A stretch of 35,941 nucleotides of DNA from an uncultured Lachnospiraceae bacterium (GTDB lineage: Bacteria; Bacillota; Clostridia; Lachnospirales; Lachnospiraceae), in assembly GCA_947626795.1 (NCBI GenBank), contig CANQTH010000024.1, forward strand, positions 1-35,941, in the 5' to 3' direction. The position numbers and the translations under genes were made by a program. Position 1 is the first letter of the stretch; every line of letters begins with the position of its first letter. Of this stretch, positions 24,324 to 32,679 are shown in pieces. Under the pieces are notes generated by a model. It saw only the letters and a list, made by a program, of their open reading frames with translations, was not told the DNA's origin and did not search any database.

Positions 24324-25628
24324 ATGGGAAAGGTGAATCTTCGGGAACTGGTGTTGGACGCGCTGCTGGCGGTGACGCGGGACGGCGAGTACAGCCATGT
24401 CGCCATCCGCGCCATCCTGGACAAGCATCAGTATTTGGAAAAGCAGGAGCGCAGCTTCATCAAGCGGGTGTGCGAGGGGACGCTGGAGCATATGATCTGG
24501 ATCGACTATGTGCTGGATCAGTTCTCCAAAGTGAAGGCAAAGCGCATGAAGCCCGTGATCCGCTGCATTTTAAGGAGCGGCGTCTATGAGCTGAGATACA
24601 TGGACTCCATCCCGCCGTCCGCTACGTGCGACGAGGCCGTGAAGCTGGCGAAAAAGCGGGGATTCGGCAATCTTTCGGGGTTCGTGAACGGGGTGCTGCG
24701 CAGCGTCAGCCGCAATCTGGGCGGTCTTGCGCTGCCGAGCAGGGAAGAGAACCTGAACGCGTATCTGTCCGTCCGTTACTCGATGCCGGAATGGATCTTA
24801 GAGATGTGGGAAAGCTCTTACCCGGTCGGGCAGGTCGAGGGCTTCCTGCAGGCGTTTTTGGAAGAGGCGCCGACGTCCATCCGCGTCAATCCGGCGCGGA
24901 CGGGGAAGGAAGAGCTGAAACGGGAGCTGGAGGAGATGCGTATCCGGGTGTCCGAGCCGGAAGGGCTGGAAAACGCGCTTCTGATCTCCGGGTATGATTC
25001 CCTGGGGCGGATCCCCGCGTTCCGGGAAGGAAAATTTTACGTGCAGGACGTAAGCTCCATGCACGCCGCCCTGTGGGCGGAACCGAAGAAGGGGGCTTAC
25101 GTCATGGACGTATGCGCCGCGCCCGGCGGGAAGAGCCTGCATATCGCGGAACTGATGGAAGGCACGGGGCTTGTGGAGGCGCGGGATTTAACGGAGCGCA
25201 AGGTGTCGCTCATCCGGGAAAATATCCGCCGCTGCCGGATGGAGAACATTTCCGCAGTCGTGGCGGACGCGCGCGTGCTGGACGAGAGCAGGGTCGGGAA
25301 GGCCGATCTTGTGATGGCCGACCTGCCGTGTTCCGGGCTTGGCGTCCTGGGGAAAAAAGCGGATATCAAATATCGGATGACGAAAGAAGCCTGCGGGGAG
25401 CTGGCCGCCCTGCAGCGGGAGATCCTGCATACGGTGCAGCAATATGTGAAGCCGGGCGGCGTGTTGTTGTACAGCACTTGCACGATCAACGCTTCCGAGA
25501 ACGAGGAGAACGTCGCGTGGTTTTTGCGGGAGCATCCGCAGTTCATATTAGAGAGGCAGCGGCAGATCTTCCCGCAGGCCGGGAAGCAGGACGGATTTTT
25601 CCTGGCGCGGCTGACACGCCGGGCGTAG
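24324..25628 (+). CDS. rsmB: 16S rRNA (cytosine-967-C5) methyltransferase
   Basis: 434 residues. N-terminal NusB-like RNA-binding domain (about 1-140, SFIKRVCEGTLEHMIWIDYVL), then a Rossmann methyltransferase domain with AdoMet motif DVCAAPGGKSLHIAELM, ADLPCSGLGVLGKKADIKY (PCSG) and the catalytic cysteine in YSTCTINASENEENV. The start at 24324 follows AAAGGAAACGG; a longer frame overlaps yugP. All motifs are present. It follows the YugP-like gene by 43 bases; the downstream spacer is a degenerate repeat. Confidence 0.94.
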   Translation: MGKVNLRELVLDALLAVTRDGEYSHVAIRAILDKHQYLEKQERSFIKRVCEGTLEHMIWIDYVLDQFSKVKAKRMKPVIRCILRSGVYELRYMDSIPPSATCDEAVKLAKKRGFGNLSGFVNGVLRSVSRNLGGLALPSREENLNAYLSVRYSMPEWILEMWESSYPVGQVEGFLQAFLEEAPTSIRVNPARTGKEELKRELEEMRIRVSEPEGLENALLISGYDSLGRIPAFREGKFYVQDVSSMHAALWAEPKKGAYVMDVCAAPGGKSLHIAELMEGTGLVEARDLTERKVSLIRENIRRCRMENISAVVADARVLDESRVGKADLVMADLPCSGLGVLGKKADIKYRMTKEACGELAALQREILHTVQQYVKPGGVLLYSTCTINASENEENVAWFLREHPQFILERQRQIFPQAGKQDGFFLARLTRRA

Positions 25629-25633
25629 GCGGG

Positions 25634-25865
25634 GCGTCTGGAAGGGCGCAGACGGAGCGGCCAGGAAGGCGCACCGGGCAGCGCGTAAGCAAGGCATCTG
25701 GGAAGGTGCGCTAGGCGTTAAGCGAGGCGATCGGAAGGACGCAGGTGGAGCATCCGGGAAGGCGCGCCGGGCGTAAGCGGGACGACCGGGAAGGCATGGG
25801 AGGAGCGATCGGGAAGGCGCGCCGGGCAGCGCGTAAGTGAAGCGTCTGGGAAGGGCGCGGTAAGA
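25634..25865. repeat. Degenerate GC-rich tandem repeat between rsmB and rlmN
   Basis: Eight units share a core like GCGTCTGGGAAGGCGCGCC, many followed by GGGCAGCGCGTAAGC; the spacing varies from about 22 to 36 bp. No start, ribosome binding site or terminator is visible. The array fills the whole gap between the two genes. Confidence 0.75.
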
Positions 25866-25878
25866 TAAGGGGCGAACG

Positions 25879-26922
25879 ATGGAAAAAGCGGATATCAGGT
25901 CTTACGACCTGGAAGAATTGAAAGAATTCTTCGTGTCGCTGGGAGAGAAACCGTTCCGGGCGAAACAGGCGTACTCCTGGCTGCATCAGAAGCATATTAC
26001 GGATTTTGGGGAAATGACGGATTTTTCCAAACAATTACGGGAAAAGCTGGCGGAGGCCTGCACGCTTTCCGTGCTAAGGCAGGCGCGGGTGCAGCAGTCG
26101 AAGCTGGACGGCACGCGGAAATACCTGTTCGCCCTGCCGGACGGCAATCTGGTGGAGAGCGTGTTCCTGCGCTACAAGCATGGGAACAGCGTATGCGTCT
26201 CCTCCCAGGCGGGCTGCCGGATGGGATGCCGCTTCTGCGCTTCCACGCTGGACGGGCTGGCGAGGAACTTGACGCCCGGGGAGATGCTCGAACAGGTGTA
26301 CCGCATCCGGGAAGACGTCGGGGAACGCGTTTCCAACGTCGTCGTGATGGGGATGGGCGAGCCGCTGGACAATTACCAGAACCTGCTGAAGTTTTTGCAG
26401 ATCCTTACGGGCGAAGGCGGGGAAAACATCAGCGGGCGGAACGTCACGGTGTCCACTTGCGGGCTTGTGCCGCAGATGCGCAGCTTAGCGGAGGAGAAGC
26501 TGCAGCTCACGCTTGCGGTTTCCCTCCATGCGCCCACGCAGGAAAAGCGCCTCGCGCTCATGCCGATCGCGGCGAAATACGAGATCCATGAAGTGATCGA
26601 CGCGTGCAGGCATTATTTTGCGCGGACCGGGCGGCGCGTCACGTTTGAATACAGCCTGATGGCGGGCGTCAATGACACGGGGCAGGACGCGAGGCAGCTT
26701 GCGGAGCTGTTAAGGGGGCTGAACTGCCATGTGAACCTGATCCCGGTTAACCCCGTCCGCGAGCGGGGGTACGCGCAGCCGGAGCGGGCGGCCGTGCAGA
26801 AATTCAAAGAGAAGCTGGAGCGGCTCGGCGTGAACGCCACGGTGCGCCGGGAGATGGGACGGGACATCGATGGAGCCTGCGGGCAGCTCCGCAGGCGGTA
26901 TGGGAGCGGGAAGGAATTGTGA
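25879..26922 (+). CDS. rlmN: Dual-specificity 23S rRNA/tRNA adenine-C2 methyltransferase (RlmN)
   Basis: 347 residues. Radical-SAM enzyme that methylates A2503 of 23S rRNA and A37 of some tRNAs. Cluster cysteines are C113, C117 and C120 (CRMGCRFCAS), with MGMGEPLDNY and the catalytic partner cysteines C106 (VCVSSQAGC) and C334 (GACGQLRRRY). It has the family's N-terminal helical domain (YDLEELKEFFVSLGEKPFRA). Start ATG after TAAGGGGCGAACG. Length and motifs argue for RlmN, and the resistance enzyme Cfr is ruled out by sequence features such as the RlmN-type N terminus. Confidence 0.96.
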   Translation: MEKADIRSYDLEELKEFFVSLGEKPFRAKQAYSWLHQKHITDFGEMTDFSKQLREKLAEACTLSVLRQARVQQSKLDGTRKYLFALPDGNLVESVFLRYKHGNSVCVSSQAGCRMGCRFCASTLDGLARNLTPGEMLEQVYRIREDVGERVSNVVVMGMGEPLDNYQNLLKFLQILTGEGGENISGRNVTVSTCGLVPQMRSLAEEKLQLTLAVSLHAPTQEKRLALMPIAAKYEIHEVIDACRHYFARTGRRVTFEYSLMAGVNDTGQDARQLAELLRGLNCHVNLIPVNPVRERGYAQPERAAVQKFKEKLERLGVNATVRREMGRDIDGACGQLRRRYGSGKEL

Positions 26923-26929
26923 GCTGGCG

Positions 26930-27016
26930 AAGAAAAAAGCCATTGCGGTGAAGTGGGAGAGGCAGGCGAGCCAGACGGCGGGCTATGAGATCCCATATTC
27001 CACGGGCAAGAAATAA
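26930..27016 (+). pseudogene. FN3-domain fragment of a surface protein
   Basis: Frame 26930-27016 reads KKKAIAVKWERQASQTAGYEIPYSTGKK and stops. It matches the FN3 region of the intact surface protein (RVKWKKQTVQTKGYELQYSTTGK) by the run VKW-x-x-Q-x-x-QT-x-GYE-x-x-YST. No start or rest of the gene is present, so it is a short dead piece left between rlmN and prpC. Confidence 0.6.
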
Positions 27017-27065
27017 GAAGATCCCGCAGCAGAGAAGCCGGAAGGCCGAACGGCTGCGCGGCGGC

Positions 27066-27097
27066 AGGGCAAGGCGATTGTTTTTCCTTGCCCTTTT
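27066..27097 (+). terminator. Terminator between rlmN and prpC
   Basis: AGGGCAAGG (27066-27074) pairs perfectly with CCTTGCCCT (27086-27094) across an 11-base loop, followed by a TTT run. It separates the murE-rlmN transcript from the prpC unit. Confidence 0.8.
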
Positions 27098-27116
27098 GCT
27101 GCTTCTATGGTAAGAT
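27088..27116 (+). promoter_or_regulatory. Promoter of prpC-prkC
   Basis: TTGCCC (27088-27093), 17-bp spacer, TAAGAT (27111-27116). The -35 lies in the right arm of the preceding terminator, so the two elements are nested. Confidence 0.65.
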
Positions 27117-27182
27117 AAAAGAATGGATATCGGCATATTCCAGGGACAGGCAACTGCGAAAGCGGAAAGGGAGGCAAAGACC

Positions 27183-27923
27183 ATGAAGGCTTTTTCCAAG
27201 ACGGATACAGGGAAAAGACGCGAGATGAACCAGGACTATATGTATACTTCTGAGACCCCGGTTGGAAACCTGCCGAACCTCTTGATCTTGGCGGACGGCA
27301 TGGGCGGCCATAATGCGGGGGATTATGCCTCAAGGTATACGGTGGAAGCAATTGTGGATTTTGTGAAGCGCAGCAGGGACGGAGCCCCGGTCGCGGTTTT
27401 GAAAGACGCGATCTGGCAGGCGAACGAGTCGGTCATGGAAAAATCGCAGACGGATATCGACTTAGAGGGCATGGGAACGACGGTCGTGGCGGCGACGGTG
27501 ATCGACGGCGCGCTGTATGTGGCGAACGTCGGGGACAGCAGGCTGTACCTGCTAAACGATACCATCGTGCAGGTGACGAAGGATCATTCCTATGTCCAGG
27601 AAATGGTGCGCAGGGGGGAGATCGCGCCGGAAGAGGCGCGGATGCATCCGGACCGCAACATCATCACACGGGCCATCGGGGGAGGGCATGACATTGACGT
27701 GGATTTCTTTGAAGTGGAGCTTGGTAAGGGAGACAGGATCTTAATGTGTTCCGACGGCCTGACGGATATGTTGGGCGATCGGGAGATTTTTGACATAGCC
27801 GGCCGGCAGGGTTCGGCGGCGGCCGTGGGCGCGTTGGTCGACGCGGCGAATGCGCGCGGCGGGAATGACAACATTACCGTAATTTTGGCGGAGCCATTTT
27901 CAGGTGAGGTGAAAGTATGTTAA
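27183..27923 (+). CDS. prpC: PP2C-family Ser/Thr protein phosphatase (PrpC/Stp)
   Basis: 246 residues. Metal-dependent phosphatase that reverses PrkC phosphorylation. Metal-binding motifs: RREMNQDY, LADGMGGHNAGDYAS, GDSRLYLL, DHSYVQ, CSDGLTDML and GGNDNITVI, all in the expected order. The start at 27183 has AAGGGAGG 8 bases upstream; a start at 27123 lies right at the predicted transcription start. Its end overlaps prkC by 7 bases, so the pair is translated together. Confidence 0.95.
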   Translation: MKAFSKTDTGKRREMNQDYMYTSETPVGNLPNLLILADGMGGHNAGDYASRYTVEAIVDFVKRSRDGAPVAVLKDAIWQANESVMEKSQTDIDLEGMGTTVVAATVIDGALYVANVGDSRLYLLNDTIVQVTKDHSYVQEMVRRGEIAPEEARMHPDRNIITRAIGGGHDIDVDFFEVELGKGDRILMCSDGLTDMLGDREIFDIAGRQGSAAAVGALVDAANARGGNDNITVILAEPFSGEVKVC

Positions 27924-30013
27924 AAGAGGGAACTTTTATAGCGGACCGATACGAGATCTTGGGGAAAGTAGGCACCGGGGGCATGGCGGACGTCTATAAG
28001 GCGAAGGATCATATCCTCGGGCGTTTCGTCGGCATCAAGGTCTTGAAGCAGGAGTTTTCCGAAGATGTGAACTTTGTAACGAAATTCCGCACGGAGGCCC
28101 AGTCGGCGGCCGTGCTTGAGCATCCCAACATCGTCAATATCTATGACGTCGGCAGCGAGAACGCCATCCATTATATCGTCATGGAGTACGTCGAGGGGAT
28201 CACGCTAAAGACATATATCGAGAAAAAGGGACAGTTATCCTTCAAGGAGGCGGTCAGCATCGCCATCCAGGTGGGCAGGGGGATCGAGGCCGCGCATAAC
28301 AAGCATATCATCCACAGGGACATCAAGCCGCAGAATATCATCATCTCTACGGAAGGGAAGGTGAAGGTGACGGATTTCGGCATCGCGCGCGCGGCGACGA
28401 CCCACACCATCAATTCCGACGTCATGGGATCCGTGCATTACGCGTCGCCCGAGCAGGCGCGCAACGGGTTCGTGGACGGGAAGAGCGATATTTATTCCCT
28501 CGGCATCGTCATGTACGAGATGGTGACGGGGCGCGTGCCGTTTGACGGGGAGTCCACAGTCTCGATCGCCATCCAGCACTTGCAGGAGGAAATGACGCCG
28601 CCGACCGCTTACGCGCCGAACCTTCCGGTCAGCCTGGAAAAGATCATCCTGAAATGCACGCAGAAAAGCCCGGACCGCCGCTACGACGACATCGGGAGCC
28701 TGCTGGTTGACTTAAAGAAGGCCCTGATCAGCCCGGACGAGGATTTCGTCGTGATGGTTCCGGTCGGGCAGCAGGAAAAGACGAAGGTCATGAAGGCCGA
28801 GGAAGTGGAGGCCATCAAGGAGCAGACGAAGAATCTCTATTACCAGGAGGAAGAAGAAGCCGGGGACGACGAGGAAGAGGAGGAGGACGACGAGGACGAT
28901 CCGGGATTTTTGAATCCCAGGATGGAAAAAGCCGTCACGATCATGGGGATCGTGGCAGCCGTCGTGATCGTGATCATCATCGTCTACCTGATTGGGAGCG
29001 TCATGGGGCTGTTCAAGTTTGGCGGCGGGAACCAGAACGAGGGGAACGACCTGCAGCAGCCGGTTCAGGAGGACGAGGCGGAGTCGCCGGAAGAGGACAG
29101 CGACGAAGGCAAGGTCGAGATGATCGACGTAAGGGGCATGACGTTTGAAGAGGCAAGGGACGCGCTGAACGAGCGTGCGCTCGGGATCGTGCGGGGCGGC
29201 GAGGAGGCCTCGGACACTTATCCGGAAGGGCAGATCGTTTCCCAGAGCGAGGAGCCGGGCGCGATGATCGAGGAGAATACGACGGTCACGGTCATGGTCA
29301 GCAGCGGCGTCGGGGAGACCGACGTGCCGGATGTGCGCGGCCGCAGCAAGGACGAGGCGAGCGAGATCATCGGGAACGCAGGGTTTTTGGTAGGATATGA
29401 TTATGAGTACAGCGAGGAGTCGCCGGATGGGACCGTCATTTCCCAAAGCCCGGAAGCGGGCGCGAAGGCCAGGGCGGGCGATACGGTGACGATCATCATA
29501 AGCCGCGGGAGCGAACCGGTCACGGTGCCGAATGTGCTGAACCTGCCGGAGGCGGAGGCGAAGCAGCAGTTGGCCGACATGGGGCTGAACGTGGCGGTGT
29601 CTTCCGACTACAACGACGAGATACTGGAAGGGAACGTCATCAGCCAGAGCATCGTGGAAGGGAAGCAGGTGGAGCGGGGGACGACGGTCACGATCGTCGT
29701 CAGCCTGGGCAAGAAGATCACGACGCTCTACTACTCCCTGAGCAACTACACGATCAAGAAGCTCGACCGCATCCCGGACGACGCCGTGAGCGTGGAGGCC
29801 GTGATCACGCTTTACAAGATGGGCGGGGACGAGAAGATCAACACCTGGGTCGCGAATTCATTCCCCTACACGATCAACCAGGGCAATATCGAGAACTGCA
29901 CAGAGGGATATTTCCGGATCGATTGGAAATGGAGCTATCTGGACGAAGAGGGAGGCCTGATCGAGGATACGGAAGAAAGCACGATCAACAGCGTCCCGTT
30001 CAGCCAGGAGTGA
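27917..30013 (+). CDS. prkC: PASTA-domain Ser/Thr protein kinase (PrkC/Stk type)
   Basis: 698 residues. Cytoplasmic kinase (about 11-270) with GKVGTGGMADVYKAKD, catalytic HRDIKPQNI, DFGIARA and the activation-loop SPEQARNG. A very acidic stretch (about 310-330) leads to one membrane segment (about 340-362). Outside are three PASTA repeats (about 400-465, 467-533, 533-600) that bind wall fragments or muropeptides in this family, then a C-terminal domain of about 100 residues of unknown fold with conserved-looking aromatic residues. It senses wall status and signals growth and germination in relatives. Coupled to prpC. Confidence 0.95.
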   Translation: MLKEGTFIADRYEILGKVGTGGMADVYKAKDHILGRFVGIKVLKQEFSEDVNFVTKFRTEAQSAAVLEHPNIVNIYDVGSENAIHYIVMEYVEGITLKTYIEKKGQLSFKEAVSIAIQVGRGIEAAHNKHIIHRDIKPQNIIISTEGKVKVTDFGIARAATTHTINSDVMGSVHYASPEQARNGFVDGKSDIYSLGIVMYEMVTGRVPFDGESTVSIAIQHLQEEMTPPTAYAPNLPVSLEKIILKCTQKSPDRRYDDIGSLLVDLKKALISPDEDFVVMVPVGQQEKTKVMKAEEVEAIKEQTKNLYYQEEEEAGDDEEEEEDDEDDPGFLNPRMEKAVTIMGIVAAVVIVIIIVYLIGSVMGLFKFGGGNQNEGNDLQQPVQEDEAESPEEDSDEGKVEMIDVRGMTFEEARDALNERALGIVRGGEEASDTYPEGQIVSQSEEPGAMIEENTTVTVMVSSGVGETDVPDVRGRSKDEASEIIGNAGFLVGYDYEYSEESPDGTVISQSPEAGAKARAGDTVTIIISRGSEPVTVPNVLNLPEAEAKQQLADMGLNVAVSSDYNDEILEGNVISQSIVEGKQVERGTTVTIVVSLGKKITTLYYSLSNYTIKKLDRIPDDAVSVEAVITLYKMGGDEKINTWVANSFPYTINQGNIENCTEGYFRIDWKWSYLDEEGGLIEDTEESTINSVPFSQE

Positions 30014-30025
30014 CGGGAAGCGGAT

Positions 30026-30937
30026 ATGCAAGGGAGGATCGTAAAAGGGATCGCGGGCTTCTACTATGTGCATATTGTGGGAGCCGGGGTCTTTGAGTGC
30101 AAGGCGAAAGGCATTTTCCGGAAAGAGAAGATCAAGCCCTTAGTCGGGGACGCCGTGGAGATCGACCCGATCAGCCTGGAAGAGAAGACGGGGAATGTCG
30201 TGCGGATATTCCCCCGGAAAAATGAGCTGATCCGCCCGGCGGTGGCGAATGTGGATCAGGTGCTCGTCATCTTCGCGGCGGATAAGCCGAAGCCCAACTT
30301 GAACCTGCTGGACCGTTTTTTGGTCATGATGGAGAGCCAGCGGGTGGAGACGGCCATCTGCTTTAACAAGGCGGATCTGGCTGGGCTGGAGGAGCTGGAA
30401 CGGCTGCGCGGGATCTACGCGGCCAGCGGCTATAAGCTCTTTTTCGTGAGCGCGAAGGAGGGCGTGGGGATCGGGCCGCTGCGGGACGCGCTGGCGCAGA
30501 AGACGACGGCGGTGGCCGGGCCGTCCGGCGTGGGAAAGTCGTCCCTGATCAACCTGCTCCAGCCGGAGGCAGGGATGGAGACGGGGGAGATCAGCGGGAA
30601 GATCGGGCGCGGGCGGCATACGACCCGCCATTCCCAGCTCATCCATCTGGAAGGCCAGTCTTATATCATGGACACGCCGGGGTTCAGCTCCTTATGCCTG
30701 ACGGCTTCCGGCGGCGGGCAGAAGGGCGCGGGCTTAGGGATAGAGGAGGAGAGCTTAAAGCTGTTTTTCCCGGAATTTTTGGAGTATGGGGAAGAGTGCC
30801 GTTTCCAGGGCTGCAGCCATATCCATGAGCCGGGCTGCGGGGTCAGGCAGGCACTTGACGAAGGGAAGATCAGTCCCGTCCGGTACGGGAATTACGCGGC
30901 GCTGTACGAGGAGCTGAAAAACATCAGAAAATATTAG
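30026..30937 (+). CDS. rsgA: Ribosome small-subunit assembly GTPase RsgA
   Basis: 303 residues. Circularly permuted GTPase that helps mature the 30S subunit. N-terminal OB domain, then motif order G4 (NKAD), G5 (SAKEG), G1 (GPSGVGKSSL), G3 (DTPG), and a C-terminal zinc knuckle CRFQGCSHIHEPGC. Start ATG with GACGGGAAGCGG upstream, 12 bases after prkC. A typical neighbour of prkC in Firmicutes. Confidence 0.96.
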   Translation: MQGRIVKGIAGFYYVHIVGAGVFECKAKGIFRKEKIKPLVGDAVEIDPISLEEKTGNVVRIFPRKNELIRPAVANVDQVLVIFAADKPKPNLNLLDRFLVMMESQRVETAICFNKADLAGLEELERLRGIYAASGYKLFFVSAKEGVGIGPLRDALAQKTTAVAGPSGVGKSSLINLLQPEAGMETGEISGKIGRGRHTTRHSQLIHLEGQSYIMDTPGFSSLCLTASGGGQKGAGLGIEEESLKLFFPEFLEYGEECRFQGCSHIHEPGCGVRQALDEGKISPVRYGNYAALYEELKNIRKY

Positions 30938-30952
30938 TGAGGAGAGGTAGTC

Positions 30953-31603
30953 ATGAATTGTTTATCGCCATCGATTTTAGCTGCTGATTTTTCGCGCTTG
31001 GGGGAGCAGGTCGCGCGCATTGACGAGGCGGGCGCCCAGTATGTGCATATCGACGTTATGGATGGGATGTTTGTGCCGAGCATTTCTTTCGGGATGCCGC
31101 TGATCCGGTCCATCCGGCCCTGCACGGAACGGATCTTCGACGTGCATCTGATGATCGAGGAGCCGTCGCGCTACATAAAGGAATTTGTGGACTGCGGCGC
31201 GGATATCATCACGGTGCATGCGGAGAGCTGCACGCATCTTGACCGGACGATCGAGGAGATCCGCGGCCTGGGCGTGCTGGCGTCCGTGGCCTTGAACCCG
31301 GCGACGGACTTAGGCGTCCTGGAATATGTGCTGCCCAAGCTGGATATGGTATTGATCATGACGGTGAACCCCGGGTTCGGCGGGCAGAAGTTCATCCCGT
31401 ATTCCCTGGACAAGATCCGCGCGCTGCGGCGCATGATCGAGAAGCGCGGGCTGAAGACGGACATCGAGGTGGACGGCGGCATCACGCTTTCCAACGTGAG
31501 GGAGATCCTGGACGCGGGGGCGAACGTCATCGTCTCCGGGAGCGCGGTATTCCGCGGGGACATCGGGCAGAACGTGAGGGACTTCCTGCAGATCATGAAG
31601 TAG
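30953..31603 (+). CDS. rpe: Ribulose-phosphate 3-epimerase
   Basis: 216 residues, TIM barrel. Interconverts ribulose 5-phosphate and xylulose 5-phosphate. Metal and catalytic residues: SPSILAADFSRLG, YVHIDVMDGMFVPSISFG, DVHLMIEEP, TVHAES, MTVNPGFGGQKFI and EVDGGI. GAGGAGAGG precedes the start, 15 bases after rsgA. The sequence following its stop repeats its own 3' end. Confidence 0.96.
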   Translation: MNCLSPSILAADFSRLGEQVARIDEAGAQYVHIDVMDGMFVPSISFGMPLIRSIRPCTERIFDVHLMIEEPSRYIKEFVDCGADIITVHAESCTHLDRTIEEIRGLGVLASVALNPATDLGVLEYVLPKLDMVLIMTVNPGFGGQKFIPYSLDKIRALRRMIEKRGLKTDIEVDGGITLSNVREILDAGANVIVSGSAVFRGDIGQNVRDFLQIMK

Positions 31604-31618
31604 GGAAGCTGTTCGCGT

Positions 31619-31718
31619 TTTATGAAGATCATAAAGCGGGGAAGCCGTTCGCGAGCGCGTATCCCAAGGCGGCTTTCCTGCCGCGCTTTATGAAGATCAT
31701 AAAGCGGGGAAGCCGTTC
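31619..31718. repeat. Repeated copies of the rpe 3' end
   Basis: A 32-bp sequence containing GAAGATCATAAAGCGGGGAA occurs at 31619-31650 and 31687-31718 (68 bp apart). The actual end of rpe, at about 31588-31616, (GCAGATCATGAAGTAGGGAA) is a recognisable third, older copy. Both later copies are past the stop and code for nothing. Confidence 0.7.
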
Positions 31719-31720
31719 AT

Positions 31721-31813
31721 AATCATTCAGCCGGGGACTTTGCGCCTGCTGCAAAGTCCGTGGGGATGCGGAGATTTGGACAGGAAGGGGAAGCCGCAAG
31801 GCTGAGCTGTCAC
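31721..31813. repeat. Inverted-repeat element, internally deleted copy D
   Basis: CATTCAGCC followed by the ACTTTGC-x8-GCAAAGT hairpin (31737-31757) matches the left half of copies A and B; GAAGCCGCAAGGCTGAGCTG with TCAC matches the right end. The middle hairpin is lost. It lies in the 305-bp gap between rpe and thiN together with the rpe-end repeats. Confidence 0.75.
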
Positions 31814-31815
31814 AG

Positions 31816-31851
31816 CCGTTCAGCCAGGAGGGAATATGGAAGGCTGAACGG
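31816..31851. repeat. Minimal inverted repeat of the same ends
   Basis: CCGTTCAGCC (31816-31825) and GGCTGAACGG (31842-31851) are perfect reverse complements 16 bases apart and share the TTCAGCC/GGCTGAA core of the element ends. It may be a solo pair of ends or an element with its interior lost. Confidence 0.6.
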
Positions 31852-31908
31852 TCGCGGCAAATTAAGAAGAGAACAGGCGGAAGGCGCGGAAAGGCGGGAG
31901 GAGAGAGG

Positions 31909-32559
31909 ATGCGGGCATTGGTCGTGACAGGCGGGCGTCTGGAGGACGCTTTTGCGGAGGATTACATCCGGCGGCACGCATGGGACATGGCGATCGCGGT
32001 GGATTCCGGCATGGGCTTTTTTTGCCGGAGCGGGCGGACGCCGGATTATATCGTGGGCGATTTCGATTCCGCCGATCCGAAGGAATTGTCGCATTTTGCG
32101 CGGGAAGGGAAGGCGAAGATCCTGCGGTTCGAGCCGGAGAAAGACGAGACGGACACGGAGATCGCCATACGGACGGCGATCGGGAAGGGCTGCGATTCCA
32201 TCCACCTGCTGGGGGCCACGGGCAGCCGCATCGACCATGTGATGGGCAACATCCATCTGTTGGGCATGGCGATGGAGCGGGGGGCGGAATGCGTCATGGC
32301 CGACCCGAACAACCGCATCCGCCTGGCGAGGAGCAGTTTTTCGCTGAGCCGGGGGGAACAGTACGGGACGTATGTTTCGCTTTTTCCGTTTACCCCGCAG
32401 GTGCGGGGGCTTACGCTGACCGGGTTCAAGTATCCGCTTCGCGACGCTGTGCTGGAATGCTATCATTCGCTGGGGGTGAGCAATGAGATTGTCGGGGAGC
32501 GGGCGGAGGTTTCCTTCCGGGAAGGGACGCTGCTTGTGATCGAATCGCGGGACAGATGA
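31909..32559 (+). CDS. thiN: Thiamine pyrophosphokinase
   Basis: 216 residues. It converts thiamine to thiamine pyrophosphate with ATP. Motifs: IAVDSGMGFF, VGDFDSAD, KDETDTEIAIR and GATGSRIDHVMGN. Start ATG with GGGAGGAGAGAGG upstream. It ends a conserved prkC-rsgA-rpe-thiN run of Firmicutes, though 305 bp of repeats separate it from rpe here, so it may have lost operon coupling. No thiamine riboswitch is seen before it. Confidence 0.94.
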   Translation: MRALVVTGGRLEDAFAEDYIRRHAWDMAIAVDSGMGFFCRSGRTPDYIVGDFDSADPKELSHFAREGKAKILRFEPEKDETDTEIAIRTAIGKGCDSIHLLGATGSRIDHVMGNIHLLGMAMERGAECVMADPNNRIRLARSSFSLSRGEQYGTYVSLFPFTPQVRGLTLTGFKYPLRDAVLECYHSLGVSNEIVGERAEVSFREGTLLVIESRDR

Positions 32560-32631
32560 CAAAAATTTACAAATTTTCATAGATTTTTAATCATTTCTAT
32601 CCAAAAATTTTATGTTTCCCCACTTAAAGTC

Positions 32632-32640
32632 TGCTATAAT
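32632..32640 (+). promoter_or_regulatory. Extended -10 promoter of the alarmone synthetase gene
   Basis: TGCTATAAT is a full extended -10. No good -35 is present at the right distance, which is usual for extended -10 promoters. The 32560-32640 stretch is very AT-rich. Confidence 0.6.
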
Positions 32641-32679
32641 AGGAGAAAAGCGAGAGAGCGGCTTTAAGGGGGGTTTTTA

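Noticed and set aside
25634-25865. Possible CRISPR array
   Set aside because: Units are imperfect, spacing is irregular and short, there are no unique spacers and no cas genes in the window.
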